Of a stretch of 64,000 bases of DNA, positions 20,639 to 33,619 are shown piece by piece. The position numbers and the translations under genes were made by a program. Where the stretch lies: NCBI RefSeq assembly GCF_958298935.1, contig NC_084925.1, forward strand, positions 13,885,001-13,949,000, in the 5' to 3' direction. The number at the start of each line of letters is the position of its first letter. Position 1 is the first letter of the stretch. The notes beneath the pieces are model-generated. The model had not been told where the DNA came from and did no database searches. It saw only the letters and a program-made list of their open reading frames with translations. This DNA comes from Phragmites australis (lineage: Eukaryota; Streptophyta; Magnoliopsida; Poales; Poaceae).

Positions 20639-22538
20639 CTAAATACTGATTCCAAGGCATGTTGAAGTAGGTATCAGTAAAATATCTCGGGCCATACATG
20701 AAAGAGTGGGATACTCAAGAGAGTTACTCTTCCACCAAGCAAGAATGTCAAAGTTATCACCGCGAGGAATTGGGAGCGTCGCTAAATATGTCTCAAGCTC
20801 GGAGGGTACCTCGCTTGCTGAGCGTGCACTAAGGCTCATATGGCTATCCCAATGTACATATCTTCCACTTGCATTTGTAACAACTTGAGCATCAGCAACT
20901 TGCAGTGTTACCTCTTGACTGCCAACATTCATTTGAGAGTAATCCTTATATAGCCTTAGAAATGCTTTCTTCAATATTGCAATCTTAGATGCACCCTCAC
21001 TCTCGAATGCTTGATTCAAACAAAACTCGATGAATGCAAGCTTGAATGAGAACAAGAATTGAGATTTGCAGCCGTGGCGATTTCCAATATTTCCTGAACT
21101 TCCTCTGCATGTACTTGATTGTCTCAAAGAGCTCAAGATTCTCCTTAGAATTTCCATTCTCCAATGCCACCTTAACTTCCTAGATCTCATGAAAATGCAA
21201 GTTTGATGTTGGGTTAAGTGATCCTGAGATGACCTTGGTTGCATCAAAGAATACTTTTAGCAGTCCGCACACTAACCGTGCTTTTTCTCAATCCTCAACA
21301 GTGTATGCATATGTGTACTCTGGATCTTGCAACGCTAGGGATTCATAAGCTCTTTTCAACTCCAAAGCATTGTCCACCATAAGATATGTCGAGTTCCAAC
21401 GAGTTGAAACATCAATGCTAGGGCGCTTTCCACATGAGATGCCTAGCTCCTAATATCCTCAATTTGGCTCTTTGATCCATCCCATCTTTCATGTGTCACA
21501 ATTCAAAAAGAAGGTGAAGAGGTTTATTTATTGTTCAAAACTTGAATGAGACAAGAAAACAAAATTTCAATTAGAATTTGTCCGCAATTGAGACCCTTGA
21601 ATGAACTTCACACTTTCCTGTATCTTGTGGACTATTGGATTCAGGATTTTGAACCCTGCTTGACATATTAAGTTTAGAACATGGGCAACACATCAATGGT
21701 GAAACAACCTTCCTTTCCCATGTAGCATGTGCTTCTCCAGCAAGTTCTCCTTCAAGAGATTGACAATTGCATTATTATTGCTGGCATTGTCCAATGTGAT
21801 TGCAAACAACTTATCTTCAATGTTCCATTCTTGGATGGACTTGAGTATAGTATTGAACATTGCTACACCCGTGTGTGGTGACTTCATGAAAGTGAACTTC
21901 AGCACCCTCTTATGCATCTTCCAGTCATCATCGATGCAGTTGCACGTGATGCACATGTAGCCTAAAGTCTGATTAGATGTCTACATGTCCATTGTCAATG
22001 AAACTCTGTTGTTGGCATTTTTTAATACCTCTCTAAGTACTTGTTTGTGATCTTCAAATACTTTCATGAAATCAACCTTGATTGTCCTCCTTGATACCAT
22101 CTGGAAGATAGGGTTCAAGCTAGACACAAACCTCCGAAAAACCATCGTAGTCTACTATTGATAATGGCAGCAAAGGACAATCATTTGAACCAACTCTCTC
22201 CTCAAAACATCTTAATTAAACCTCCAATCCTCCAAAGCAACTCCTTCAGGAGACATAACAGCGGTATTGAGCTGATTCACAATATTCATTACCCTTTTCC
22301 TTAACTTGCATCTCTTCAGGTGAGTTGCCATTGCACTAGTTCCTACCCCACGCTTGGCAGTGATCTGAGCATTGAAGTGCTTGCTTTGTCCTTTGACAAC
22401 TAAACCACCCACATAGCCTTTTAGGAATTCAGTCCAAACCTTGGATTTGACTCGTCTCTTTTCCTCACTATGTATGAATCCATCAACCATCCCAGGTTCA
22501 ATTCTTCCCTCAATACAATCATTGTGTGATTTCAGCAT
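20639..22538 (-). pseudogene. hAT transposase pseudogene (RICESLEEPER-like)
   Basis: Read on the minus strand from 22538: a BED-type zinc finger region (KSKVWTEFLKGY, then GTSAMATHLKRCKLRK) in which the expected CxxC has been lost (GQSKHFNA). Next comes the catalytic-core segment IDDDWKMHKRVLKFTF with ITLDNASNNNAIVNLL near 21693-21956. Last is the hATC dimerisation domain SELETYLATLPIPRGDNF with ILAWWKSNSLEYPTLSCMAR near 20640-20790. The pieces lie in different frames with stops between them, so no full protein is possible. The terminal inverted repeats of the element were not identified. The copia element at 22709 lies just upstream of the reading start. Confidence 0.85.
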
Positions 22539-22708
22539 TCAAGAACCAAACACATAGATATGAGATTTCACTTTTTGAGAGACCATAATGAGAAGGGAGA
22601 TATTGAATTGAGCTACATTCATATCCAACATCATCTAGCTGACATATTCATCAAGCTTCTAGATGCAACCAGATTTACCTATTTGAGATGAGAGCTTGGA
22701 GTGTGCCA

Positions 22709-23619
22709 TGATGAATTATTAAGCAATTTCCAAATTAAACTAATCCAGAAAAACATTAGATACGACATGAATATTTTTCTAGCAAGTTTGATCAAATAGA
22801 TATTCCTACAAAGACTAGACAAGCTAGTATACTAAAAATCAAAATATCTCTAAACAGACTGTGAATTGTCATCAAAATATCCTCCAACAGTCTAGACGTG
22901 TTAGTTTCAAAGACAAAGTCAAAACAAAGCACGAATAGAAGGATTCCTAAGACATATATGATGTTTGCAGGAAAGGTCGCAATGGTACTGTTGTTGACTT
23001 TAGTGGTACCGTTGTTGACGCCTGCCATGACGTAGTTGTTCACTTGATGTAGAAGATGTAGCCGTACACTGCGTGGTCGGTGTAGACGAAGTAGACGTGC
23101 AAAGCTGCGTGCGAACAAGCGGAGACGAACATGAGTAGTCGAGCAAAGAAGCGCTCCCCAAAAACCTTATTCTCCTTCTCCTGGTGCAGGAACTCAAAGG
23201 AGGGGTTCCGGAGGCCTGCTCTCCCTAACTCTGGTGCACGCCGAAGCAGGGATGGGGCAGCGTGTGTAGCAGCAAAACAGTGGGATGAGAGAGAGGATGG
23301 AGGCTATTTTTTCCACTGTGCACAACTCCTGTCTTTATATAGCCAGTGGGAACTAATCCAACTCCTCGTAACAAAGGTTCAAATGCATGGCGTTTCTCCT
23401 TCAATTGCATGCAGAAGCAATTGCATGGCGTTTCCAACAGCATTTGTGCATGCAGAGGTTTCGTTTCCAAGAATCAATTACATGCAGAGGTAATTGCATG
23501 GCGTTGAAAACTCCCTCCAGCCAATTCATTTGCATGGCATTGGAAACTCCCTTCATTTGCAATTGCATGTGCGTTGGGATTTTCCAGGGATTAATTGGTC
23601 CAGCCAATTAATTCCAACA
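22709..23619 (-). repeat. 3' LTR of the copia element
   Basis: 911 bp, paired with 28085-28984. U3 contains repeated TTGCATGGCGTTT and GCATGCAGAGG words, mirrored in the other LTR. A GCTATATAAAGAC stretch (minus strand, near 23331-23343) is the likely TATA region. Short open frames inside are not genes. Confidence 0.9.
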
Positions 23620-23632
23620 ATCCCCCACTAGA
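23620..23632 (-). other. polypurine tract of the copia element
   Basis: Minus strand CTAGTGGGGGAT directly abuts the TGTTGG start of the 3' LTR, the expected plus-strand primer for a copia element. Confidence 0.7.
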
Positions 23633-24156
23633 TCCCATGGCACATGGAATTGCCATCTGATCCAGTGTAATGTTTGATATACCAGTGTTTTGGTGGAGAC
23701 CGGTTAAGGTTGAACATCCACCTAGAACAGAAAGCTACATTCATCTGCAACTGCACAATGGACTAAGCCTTGAATTGACAGTTTTGTGCGGATAAGTTTC
23801 ACTTAAAGTCTTTGCTGGTACTAGGCTGCCGTAGGCTACCCTTCGGTTTTGGAGCATGTAAGTCGTACTCCTGGCCTTTCATGAGCTTACTAGAGATTAC
23901 CCTATCTCATAGACTGTGACTAACAGTCGAGCTCATATAGGTGTGTTCTTTCAAGACTGCTTTGTAGGACAACATCTTTGCTTATAAAAACACATTAAGA
24001 TAAAATCAACTTGCCATATAGATTATGAGAGTATTGCATCTCCAACGGGGTGGGTTTGTTAAGGTACTCTTCTCCAGCTAACCAATAGCTTGTTTTTCTT
24101 AGATCCTACTTCACGGGATCTCCAATCACATAGTTTGAGTTGCCATCGTGGTTGAC

Positions 24157-27100
24157 TCATGTGGATCTCATAACCATCTCTCTTGATGTAGTGTCTATCA
24201 CATTCCGTGACAGACCTTTTGTAAAGGGATATGCCAGATTCTTAGTCGTTTGGATGTAATCCAAAGCTATCACTCCAGAGTTTCTCAGTTTTCTGGCAGA
24301 CTTCAACCTTCTATTCACATGTCTGGATGACTTCATGTTATCCTTAGAACTGTTCACTTTAGCAATCATTGTTTGATTATCACAGTTCATAAGAATAGTC
24401 GGTATCGGTTTTTCCACCACCGGCAAATCCATTAAGAGTTTATGAAGCCATTCAGCTTCAACAGTTGCTGTATCTAATGCTATGAGCTCTGCTTCCATTG
24501 TTGACCTCGTTAATATGGTCTGCTTGCAAGACTTTCACGAAACAACACCACCTCCAAGAGTGTATACATATCCACTAGTGGCCTTGATCTCATCAGCATC
24601 AGAAATCCAGTTTGAATCACTATAGCCCTCCAGTACCTTTGGATACCCGGTATAGTGAATGCCATAGCTAATTGTGCCTTTTAGATAGCGCATAACTCTC
24701 TCAAGAGTGTCCCAATGATCATCTCCCGGATTAGAGACAAATCTGCTTAGTTTGCTCACAGCAAACGAGATGTCAGGTCCGGTGGCGCTAGCTAAATACA
24801 TAAGTGAGCCGATGATTTGAAAATATCTTAGTTGATTTCTGGCTATTCCCCGGTTCTTCTGAAGCAATACACTAGGGTTGTAAGGTGTGGAGAAGGTTTG
24901 CAGTCCATAAAGCCAAAACGACTCAAAACATTTTCCACATAGTGGGATTGCAAAAGTGTGATCCCACCATCTTCACCTTTCAACAGCTTTATGTTCAAAA
25001 TAACATCAGCTACTCCCATATCCTTCATTTCAAAATTATGAAACAAGAAAGTCTTGACCTCCTCGATCACATGAAGGTTGGTACCAAAGATTAGTATGTC
25101 ATCAACATACAAACACAGAATAAAACCTTCGCCCCCACCATGGAGGTAGTGTACACACCTGTCGGCTTCATTCATAGCAAAGCCCGAAGATGTGAGAGTT
25201 CTGTCGAACTTCTCATGCCATTGTTTATGTGCTTGTTTAAGACCATACAAAGACTTCAATAACTTGCAAACCTTTCCTTCTTGACCATCTACTACAAAAC
25301 CATCTGGCTGTTCCATATAGATTTCCCCATCCAACTCTCCATTCAAGAAAGCTGTCTTAACATCCATCTGGTGAACAAGAAGACCATATGAGGCAGCCAG
25401 TGACAGTAGTACTCGAATGGTGATCATTCGGGCCATAGGTGAATAAGTGTCAAAAAAGTCTTCACCTTCTTTCTTGGTATAACCCTTGGCCACGAGCCGT
25501 GCCTTGTACTTTTCGATTGTACCATCAGGTCTAAGCTTTTTCTTAAACACCCACTTACATCCTACAGGTTTGCAACCATAAGGACGATCAGTGATCTCCC
25601 AAGTTCCATTAGCAATAATCGAATTCATTTCGCTATGGACTGCTTTCTTCCAGTAGTCTGCATCCAGAGATGCATATGCTTCTGAAATAGTCTTGAGAGT
25701 ATCATCCACAAGATTTACAATGAAATCATCACCAAAAGACTTTATGGTCCTTTGTCTCTTGCTCCTTCTAGGAGCTTCATTGTCTTTCTCCTCAGGATTT
25801 TCCTCTAGTGTTTGTTCAACATATTCCATTGGAATGACAGATTCAGGAGTTTGATCAGTCTCCTGACTAGAACTGCTAGGTATGTCTTTCATAGGAAATA
25901 TATCCTCAAAGAATGTAGCATCTCTGGACTCCATTATTGTACCGACATGCATGTCAGGTATTCCAGATTTTACCACTAAAAATCTATAGCCAATGCTATG
26001 ATGTGCATAGTCCAGAAAGACACAATCCACGGTTTTTGGTCCAAGTTTGCATTTCTTGGTAATCGGTACATTGACTTTCGCCAAGCAACCCCAAGTGCGC
26101 AAGTAAGAGAGTGTTAGCCTTTTCTTCTCCCATTTTTCGAATGGTGTTATCTCTTTATTCTTTGTAGGAACCCTGTTTAGGACATGACAAGAAGTCAATA
26201 TAGCCTTCCCCCACCAGGCCTTGGATAGACCCGCAATGTCTAACATAGCGTTAACCAAATTAGTTAGAGTGCGGTTCTTCCTCTCGGCAACCCCATTTGA
26301 CTGAGGTGAATAGGGAGGTGTCCTCTCATGAATTATGCCATGTTCCTTGTAGAATAAATTTAATTCATTAGAAAAGTACTCTCCACCATGATCTAACCTA
26401 ACCCTTTTGATTTTCCTTTCAAGTTGGTTTTCAACTTCTACTTTATAGATTTTAAAGTAATGGAAAGCTTCATCCTTTGAATTCAAAAGATACACATAGC
26501 AATATCTAGTGGAGTCATCTATCAAAGTCATGAAGTATCTCTTTCCACCTTTCATCAACACACCATCCATCTCACAGAGATCCGAATGTATGAGCTCTAA
26601 TGGTGCTAAGTTTCTTTCCTCTGCAACCTTATGAGGCTTGCGAGGTTGCTTAGCTTGCACACAAGCTTGACACTTAGAGCCTTTGACTAAGGTGACTTTT
26701 GGGATTAGATTCAAACTGGCAAGCCGCGTCATGCAACCAAAATTAATATGACAAAGTCGTGAATGCCAAATATTAGCTTCGCCTCCATTAACCCTATCAC
26801 AAATATGGTTTACAACTTTATTACAAAAGTCTACGAGGGAAAGGCGGAACAAGCCTCCGCACTCATAGCCTTTACCGATGAAAAATCCACACTTGGACAA
26901 GACTACTTTATTTGACTCAAAGACCAACTTAAATCCATCTCTACACAAAAGAGAGCCGCTAACAAGATTCTTATTCATAGAAGGGACATGCTGCATGTTC
27001 TGTAGCCGCACGATCTTTCCCGAAGTAAACTTCAGATCTACCATGCCAACACCATGAACAGAAGCATGTGACCCATTTCCCATCAGGACGGAGAAATCCC

Positions 27101-27254
27101 GAGCGACCTGGTAAGAAGAGAACAATGAAATATCAGCGCACACATGAACATTAGCACTAGTATCAATCCACCAATCGGTAGACTGACAAACCGAAAGAAC
27201 AATAGGTAAATTACCATACCCGGATGCTCCCATCTTGGTGTTGCCAATAGTCAC
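24157..27254 (-). pseudogene. copia pol (PR-IN-RT-RNaseH), disrupted
   Basis: On the minus strand: protease WWIDTSANVHVCAD, where DTG has become DTS; GAG-pre-integrase HSRLCHINFG-KCQACVQAKQ; integrase core with HSDLCEMDG, RLDHGGEYFSNE and PYSPQSNGVAERKNRT; then reverse transcriptase from CKWVFKKKLRPDGTIEKYKA to CLYVDDILIFG; and RNase H with GSLMYLASATGPDISFAV and TMEAELIALDTATVEAEWL. An 803-codon frame is open from 27254 to 24843. A frameshift near 24865 separates RNase H, and an in-frame TGA near 24524 replaces a tryptophan before KSCKQTILTRST. The active-site YVDD is intact. The product would be truncated before RNase H. Confidence 0.9.
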
Positions 27255-28057
27255 ATTGACAGATTTAGAATTCTATCCTTGCTGACCCTTCCTGCTTTTG
27301 CGATTCTTGCAGTTCTTGGCCTAATGTCCAATCTCACCGCACACAAAGCAAGGATGTTCTTTTGTATTCTTCTTCTTCTTGAAGTTGGTAGTCTGTGAGA
27401 CCTGTTTTTCCCTTTGAACTTGTGGTCATTCTTCTTATGCACCAAGTTGGCGCTAGAAGGGTCCTCGTTCCCCTTGCAATGTGTGTCCTTTGCCCACACC
27501 TTTTCTTCAACATCAAGAGACCCAATGAGATTCCCGACGGAGATCTCCTGTCTCTTATGTTTTAGAGAGGTGGCAAGGTTCCTCCATGAAGGAGGGAGTT
27601 TGGCAATAATGCCCCCAGCGACAAATTTGTCGGGCAACACACATTTTAGGAGTTCAAGTTCCTTTACAATGCATTGTATCTCATGAGCCTGCTCGACTAC
27701 AGAATGGCTATCGACCATTTTGTAGTCATGATACTGCTCCATGACATACAATTCACTGCCTGCATCAGTTGCGCCGAACTTGGCTTCGAGCGCATCCCAC
27801 AATTCCTTGGCTTCTTGCATATGTAAATATGCATCAACTAATTTCTCACCGATTATGCTCATGACAGCACCCACAAAGATGACAGTGGCTTCCTGGAACA
27901 CTTTCTCCTGTTTAGGAGTAGTCGTTCCCTCAGGCTTGCCAGCCGCCACCCAGTACACGTTCATAGCGGTCAGCTACAAGGTGACTTTTGTTTGCCATAT
28001 TTTGAAATGTGTTCCATTAAACGGACCCAGTTTTAACGCAGCAGCAAAGCCAGTCAT
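27251..28057 (-). pseudogene. copia gag with stop codons and frameshift
   Basis: The ATG at 28057 starts MTGFAAALKLGPFNGTHFK. Codon 28 (27976-27974) is TAG where a tryptophan is expected before LTAMNVYWVAAGKPEG. The frame then runs through the typical capsid words ATVIFVGAVMSIIGEKLVDA and KLPPSWRNLATSLKHKRQE. A frameshift near 27400 displaces the zinc knuckle, which in the shifted frame reads CFVCGEIGH-stop-AKNC with a second TAG in place of tryptophan. Nucleocapsid function would be lost. Confidence 0.85.
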
Positions 28058-28084
28058 CGAAAATTGCCTATAAGGTTTTTGGAT

Positions 28085-28984
28085 TGATGAATTATTAAGC
28101 AATTTTCAAATTAAACTAATCTATAAAAACATTAGATACGGCATGAATATTTTTGTAGCAAGTTTGATCAAATAGATATTCCTACAAAGACTAGACAAGC
28201 TAGTATACTTAAAAATCAGAATATCTCTAAACAGACTGTGAATTATCATCAAAATATCCTCCAATAGTCTAGACGTGCTAGTTTCCAAGACAAAGTCAAA
28301 ACAAAGCACGAATAGAAGGATTCCCAAGACATACATGATGTTTGCAGGAAAGGTCGCAATGGTACTGTTGTTGACTTTAGGTACCGTTGTTGACGCTTGC
28401 CATGACGTAGTTGTTCACTTGATGTAGAAGATGTAGCCGTACATTGCGTAGTCGGTGTAGACAAAGTAGACATACAAAGCTGCGCGCGAACAAGCGGAGA
28501 TGAATGTGAGCATTCACGCAAAGAAGTGCTCCCCAAAAACCTCATTCACCTTCTCCCGGTGCAGGAACTCAAAGCTGGGTTCTGGAGGCCTGCTCTCCCT
28601 AACTCTTGTGCACGCCGAAGTAGGGATGGGGTGTAGCAGCAAAATAGTGGGATGAGAGAGGATGGATGCTATTTTTTCCACTGTGCACAACTCCTGTCTT
28701 TATATAGCCAGTGGGAACTAATCCAACTCCTCGTAACGGAGGTTCAAATGCATGGCGTTTCTCCTTCAATTGCATGCAGAAGCAATTGCATGGCGTTTCC
28801 AACAGCATTTGTGCATGCAGAGGTTTTGTTTCCAAGAATCAATTGCATGCAGAGGTAATTGCATGGCGTTGAAAACTCCCTCTAGCCAATTCATTTGCAT
28901 GGCATTGGAAACTCCCTTCATTTGCAATTGCATGTGCGTTGGGATTTTCCAAGGATTAATTGGCCTAGCCAATTAATTCCAACA
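28085..28984 (-). repeat. 5' LTR of the copia element
   Basis: 900 bp, paired with 22709-23619. The bases after its end (minus strand ATCCAAAAACC) do not match the usual tRNA-Met primer site, so the primer site is missing or changed. Confidence 0.9.
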
Positions 28985-30398
28985 TACCATCCCTATGGCA
29001 TTGTGTGAGAGGGAGTTGCTCTTGTAAATACTCCATCTTACTTTTAAGCATTTTGCATTTCATCTCATCATGTAAGATAATCATAGTAATTAAGCTTTGA
29101 CTTGTATGTTTTTAGTATTTTCTTGTGCTAGACTTGAATTTAGACTAAGTTGAGTAGTTGTGCGGAGTAATTTTTTAATCTTAGGCTCTTCTTGATGCTT
29201 TGACATGAGACATCTCGAGCAAGCTAGCTTTTTCTAAGATGAAATTTGGTAATTTTATGAATCATGTAGGCTATGAAATGCTACTTTCTTGGTCACCATA
29301 TTTGTATTTTCTTAGGCTTAGTCAATGCTTGTGTTAAGACTAGTTTGATGAATATCTTGCTCTAAGACTTCTTAGTTTAAGACGGTGGATTGGGAAATAT
29401 TATACTATATTTTCTATCTTTGTTAAATGTTTAGCTCATGATAGAACCTTGAAAGAACATGTGTTCCTTCTATCGCAAAGGCACTACGTAACTTGATCTT
29501 ATGACTATCTTGATATCCTGTGCAAATTGAATAATCATGAAAAATCAAGTCTCTTGTGCTAAAATGTGATCCAATATGGTTGTCTTGAAACCTCAAGGTG
29601 TTTGCCATACCCAGTCATGTCATACTTGCTTTGATAAGAGGCAACTTGAGGATAAATTTAAAAAGAGAGAAATGTGCCTAAATATTAATTCTTTTTAACC
29701 ACGTGATCAATCTAAGTGTTGGTTTCATATGTGAGCGTTTGCAAAGCCCTATGTCCTGAACTCTTGTTTTCCTAGTTTGAGGTTAAAATTAGCTAGTTCT
29801 TCATACTTGTATTGCCTCGACATAAGTGGATGCTTATGTGGTGGTCATCTTGAACATGATTCAGCTATATAAACTTCAATGCACCAACCAATACTTCGGG
29901 TTTCGCTTGTAATGCTTTATGTTCTTGTGTCATTGTCTCTTTTTGATCCTCTATGCAATTGTGAGATCCACCTTCTTAGTTTCGCAGCCCTTTAACAATT
30001 CTAGCTCTTGCAAATGCTTTGCAATATACTTGTGAAAGATCATTAAGATTTCATATTCATGTATTGCATAATGGTTTATCCTTAATATTTGCATTGCCAA
30101 AGAGAGAGAAATCATGTAAGCAAGTCTCAAAGGTGGGGGTGGGGGGAATATAACATGTGCATTCATCAAGGGGGAGCATAGGGAGAGTATCTTTTGCATT
30201 TTTGTGTTTTTATGTGCTCTTTTGGCTAGTCTCTTCTTCTCTTCGAGCCTTTGCAATCTTCTTATGCTAAGTGACATATTCTTGCTCTTTCTCGAGTTTT
30301 TGATCACTTGGATGAGCTTCTTGTGCGATCTTCAAACTTTATTTGTTCTTTGTGATGTTGTCAATGCACTCATCAAGGGGGAGATTTAGAAACTAAGT
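28985..30398 (+). mobile_element. 3' internal region of a Sirevirus-like copia element, non-coding
   Basis: No open frame of note. Two purine blocks of the form CATCAAGGGGGAG (about 30165-30175 and 30371-30383) and a GGTGGGGGTGGGGGG run precede the LTR at 30399. Multiple polypurine tracts before a long LTR are a known Sirevirus habit. The 5' side is cut by the copia insertion at 22709-28984, and no pol was found on its far side, so the element is truncated. Confidence 0.5.
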
Positions 30399-32416
30399 TG
30401 AGATGTACCTTGGTTTATCTTGTGTAATGAGTGATTGATGTTTATGTGGCTTTTGTTGGTTAGCCTATGCATGGTTATATACTGCATTGTTGATTTTATC
30501 TAACCAAAGTTGAAAAGAATTGGAGTTTGTCTCGGTGTCTCGGTGCAAGAAATTTGCACTCACTGGATAGTCCAGTGTGAGGGTTTTTGACCTCACCGGA
30601 TAGTCTAGTGTGTGGTAGATATGAGCACCGGAGCTTTTCAGCATAGAAGCAGAGAAAAATCCATTCAGCGGAAGGTCTGGTGTGGGTGAGAGTGAGCATC
30701 AGACTAATTTTTTCAGAGAAGGGTGCAAATATAAAAGTCTAGTACGGTAGCCTCACCGGATGGTCCGGTGTGTGCAAAGGTGATCACCAAAGGCTTTACC
30801 GAACATAGATTTCCAGAGAGGTTGAAAAACTAAGTTTTAGTGATGATATACTCACCAGATGGTCCGGTGATGGGGGTGTGAACATAGGAGAGTATCATCG
30901 GAGCTTTTCAGTTCTGAGGAAAACGTTGAGGTGTTTACAGGATTGTCCAGTGTTGGGATTTTGTGATCATTGGAGTAATTTTTTTAGAGAGGAATGCAAA
31001 CCGGGTTCCAGTGGAGTTGTACTCACTGGATGGTCCGGTGTTACACTGGTGTGAACGCCAAACCATCTGGTGTTCACATTTTTTGTTACATCTGATCTTT
31101 TTCAACTTGATTTCGATTTGGACTAACATGTGATGATGTTATATGGAGATGCATGTTTGCTGGTCTCATTATGTGCAGGTGATGAATGCAACTTGGTGGT
31201 CGATGGCGAGTGATCGAGGCTAAGCAGGGTGCTTAGTACTGGACGATCAAGAAGGCTGGGCGGGGTCAAGGATGATCCTTGTGGTACACGTGGAGGTCAA
31301 GTAAGGCAAGAGATTAAGGTTGATGAAGGCAGCGTGTTGATAAAGTCAAGCGAAGGGGATGCCGATGCAAGTGACAAGGTGGCCTGAGGGATTGGGAGCA
31401 GGAGTTTGCTGGTGGTCAAGATCGCAAGACAGAGGACACACGTCAAAATCAGAAGACTTGATTGAAGTCAAAGTAAGAAGCTATGAGTCACGCCTTAAGA
31501 AGCATGCGAGTCAGTTTCCTGGTTTGGCTACAAAACCATGGGCGGATGGAGTGCACGTGGCATCATCGTGAAGCTTGCATCGAGGCAAAGCTAAGACGTG
31601 AAGGCATTACGGTCGTTCGATGGATAGAGGAGAAAATGAACTAAAATACCCTCAGTGGTAGGTAGGAATGTATTACAAAAGGGGGTATTTTAGGAACAGT
31701 TAAGGAAACTTGGGGGTCAAGGTTCCTAGGTTATAAATATAGGGGTTTGGCTAGTTGGGAGGCTAACCCCTTGAGCTATCCATATGAGAGTATTATGCTA
31801 AGGTTTAGAGGAGAGGGAGATGAGTGCTTAGCATATGTAATAGGTGAGAGTTTTGAGAGATAAATCTTTGTAATTTGTTTAAAATAGGATTGATCTCGTT
31901 GAATAATGAAGTTTAAGTTTTTGCATATGCTTGAATTCTCCTCTTTCTAGTTTCCTTCTATTGGTTCTATTGCAAGTTTGCAAGTTCATTTTTCATTTTT
32001 CTTTTTGAGCAGAAATTTTAACACCTTGGGAAGTTGTTTTTCTTGATGCTAGAGGTATAAAATTCACATACACATGCATTGTGATGGGATCTTGAATTCC
32101 CTTTCATCTAGACCATCATCTTAAAGAGTTTTACTTACCCGGTGATCTTATTTCTGTTTCGTCCATCTTCAAAGTTGCAAGATTTTGGGTACAAAGACAT
32201 ATGGAATGGTTTTGAATGAAACCTATAGTTCATATTCCATCCATGGAATCATATTGCCTTAAAAATTTCCATCTTGCTTTGTCTCTTTGAGTATTTTGTT
32301 TCCGCTCAAGGGTTAAGGTGTGTTGGGTGATTAAAAATAGGATAAGGTCATCTATTTCACAAGAAATTATTGAGACGCTTATTCACCCCCCTCTAGTCGT
32401 CACTTTCGATCCTACA
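30399..32416 (+). repeat. Sirevirus-like LTR
   Basis: Starts TGAGATGTACC after a polypurine tract and ends TTCACCCCCCTCTAGTCGTC then TTTCGATCCTACA, a typical grass copia/Sirevirus ending. A clear TATA box (TTATAAATATAGG, 31731-31743) and an AATAATGAAG polyadenylation-like site near 31903 lie in the order expected for U3-R-U5. No partner LTR is in the window. Confidence 0.6.
30549..31085 (+). repeat. repeated CCGGA-TNGTCCGGTG-type motif in the LTR
   Basis: At least seven copies of a near-palindrome of the form CACCGGATGGTCCGGTGTG, spaced 60-120 bases apart. Similar words occur at 10860-11345 and 58105-58510. Confidence 0.7.
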
Positions 32417-33619
32417 ATCAACAATCCAGTGGATCCAAATGGCAAATTAGTTAAGTGTATATATGCACACACACATGAAGAGAAAGACAGGAGGTAGCGA
32501 ACTCGCACTTGATTAACGGTGATGCTTGTGTCTTTGGCTGGTGGCGAGGGAAAGAACAGAGAATGTAACTGTGTACGGGGTGAGGAATTTCAGAAAGCTC
32601 ACCAGCGATGGATAATCGACGATGATGGCGGTGTGAATTCTCAAAGGCCTTGCCAACGGGTCATGAAGCCAACGGTGGAAGCATGTTGTTCTCACCGGTC
32701 ACGGAGAACAGCTTGGCGGCGTGGTTCTAAAAGAAGGGGGGATTCCGGGGGCGAACTCCATTCCGGTGAGAATTGTGATAAGAAAGAGCATGAGAGTGGA
32801 ATGGGGGAACGAAAAGGATGTCTCATCCTGATCGTGAAAGGCTAGAATTATGGCGGATGCTAACGATCAGGTGTCTGTTTTTGAATTTTTTTTCGGTCGG
32901 TGTAGCGCTAACCTGACGTCCTTGCCTCCCCCGCCTCAGCACTGACTCACTGATTGTCCTCCGCTACTCGCGCACGCCTCCTCCACTGGGCCGGTCTGTT
33001 TCCCTAGGCATCCCTCAAAACCTAAGAAGCACATCTGTGACTCCGAAAATCCTCTCTCCGGACCCTAGGCCTCACCAGCTATGATGTGCGCGGTGGCTGC
33101 TGTCATCTTATCGTTGCTCGTAAGCATGTAGAATTATATATAGCCAAGTAGGAACGAGGGGGAGAGAAGCGTCTTGTAATTGCATGCATGCGTATGCCTG
33201 CGCTTTGTCTCTGTGGTGTAAATGTGATGGCACATGAATGAGGCAGCGATGGCGGCGATGCCGTTGCGTCGCTTCAGGGAAGGCCATGTTGGCGGGGAAG
33301 ATGAGCTGGTCAGGCCGAGAAAACGAGAGAGGCCTTGATGGAAAGAAGAGCATTGGGCCTGGCAAAAAGAAAAAAGAAATAGGCCTTAAGTGGGTTTAGG
33401 CCAAGATGCATTCACCTTCTCTATTTGATTAGTGTGTGACTGGTTTGCTGCCTGGTTCAGGCTGGCACACAAGAGTTCTAGGCTTGCCTGGCCAGGCGAA
33501 ATTCACTAATATGCCATGCTACTTTCAAGCAACATTTTCTTTCAGGGACGACGCTGAGGCCTCCGACCAAATAGACGCACATGGAACCCTAGCATTCCTT
33601 CATGTTTGAAGAAATATAA
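32417..33619. other. intergenic, no gene recognised; includes a duplicated segment
   Basis: 33170-33390 is the second copy of 16470-17060, without the MITE. A 108-codon open frame from 32519 has no recognisable domain. Confidence 0.4.

Larger units (their letters stand above)
22709..28984 (-). mobile_element. Ty1/copia LTR retrotransposon, complete layout but mutated
   Basis: Two direct repeats, 22709-23619 and 28085-28984, bound gag and pol in copia order on the minus strand. LTRs begin TGTTGGAATTAATTGG and end AATAATTCATCA. Flanks are TGCCA (22704-22708) and TACCA (28985-28989), a 5-bp target duplication with one change. A polypurine tract precedes the 3' LTR. The coding region is broken by several nonsense codons and frameshifts, and the LTRs differ by roughly 5 percent over the stretch compared (22711-22920), so it is older than the gypsy element at 1-4883. 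Confidence 0.93.

Noticed and set aside
28652..28976. Cys-rich open frames repeated at 23131-23611
   Set aside because: They lie in the copia LTRs and recur in both.
32519..32845. 108-codon open frame with several Arg and Cys residues
   Set aside because: No domain, no codon bias like the two real genes.
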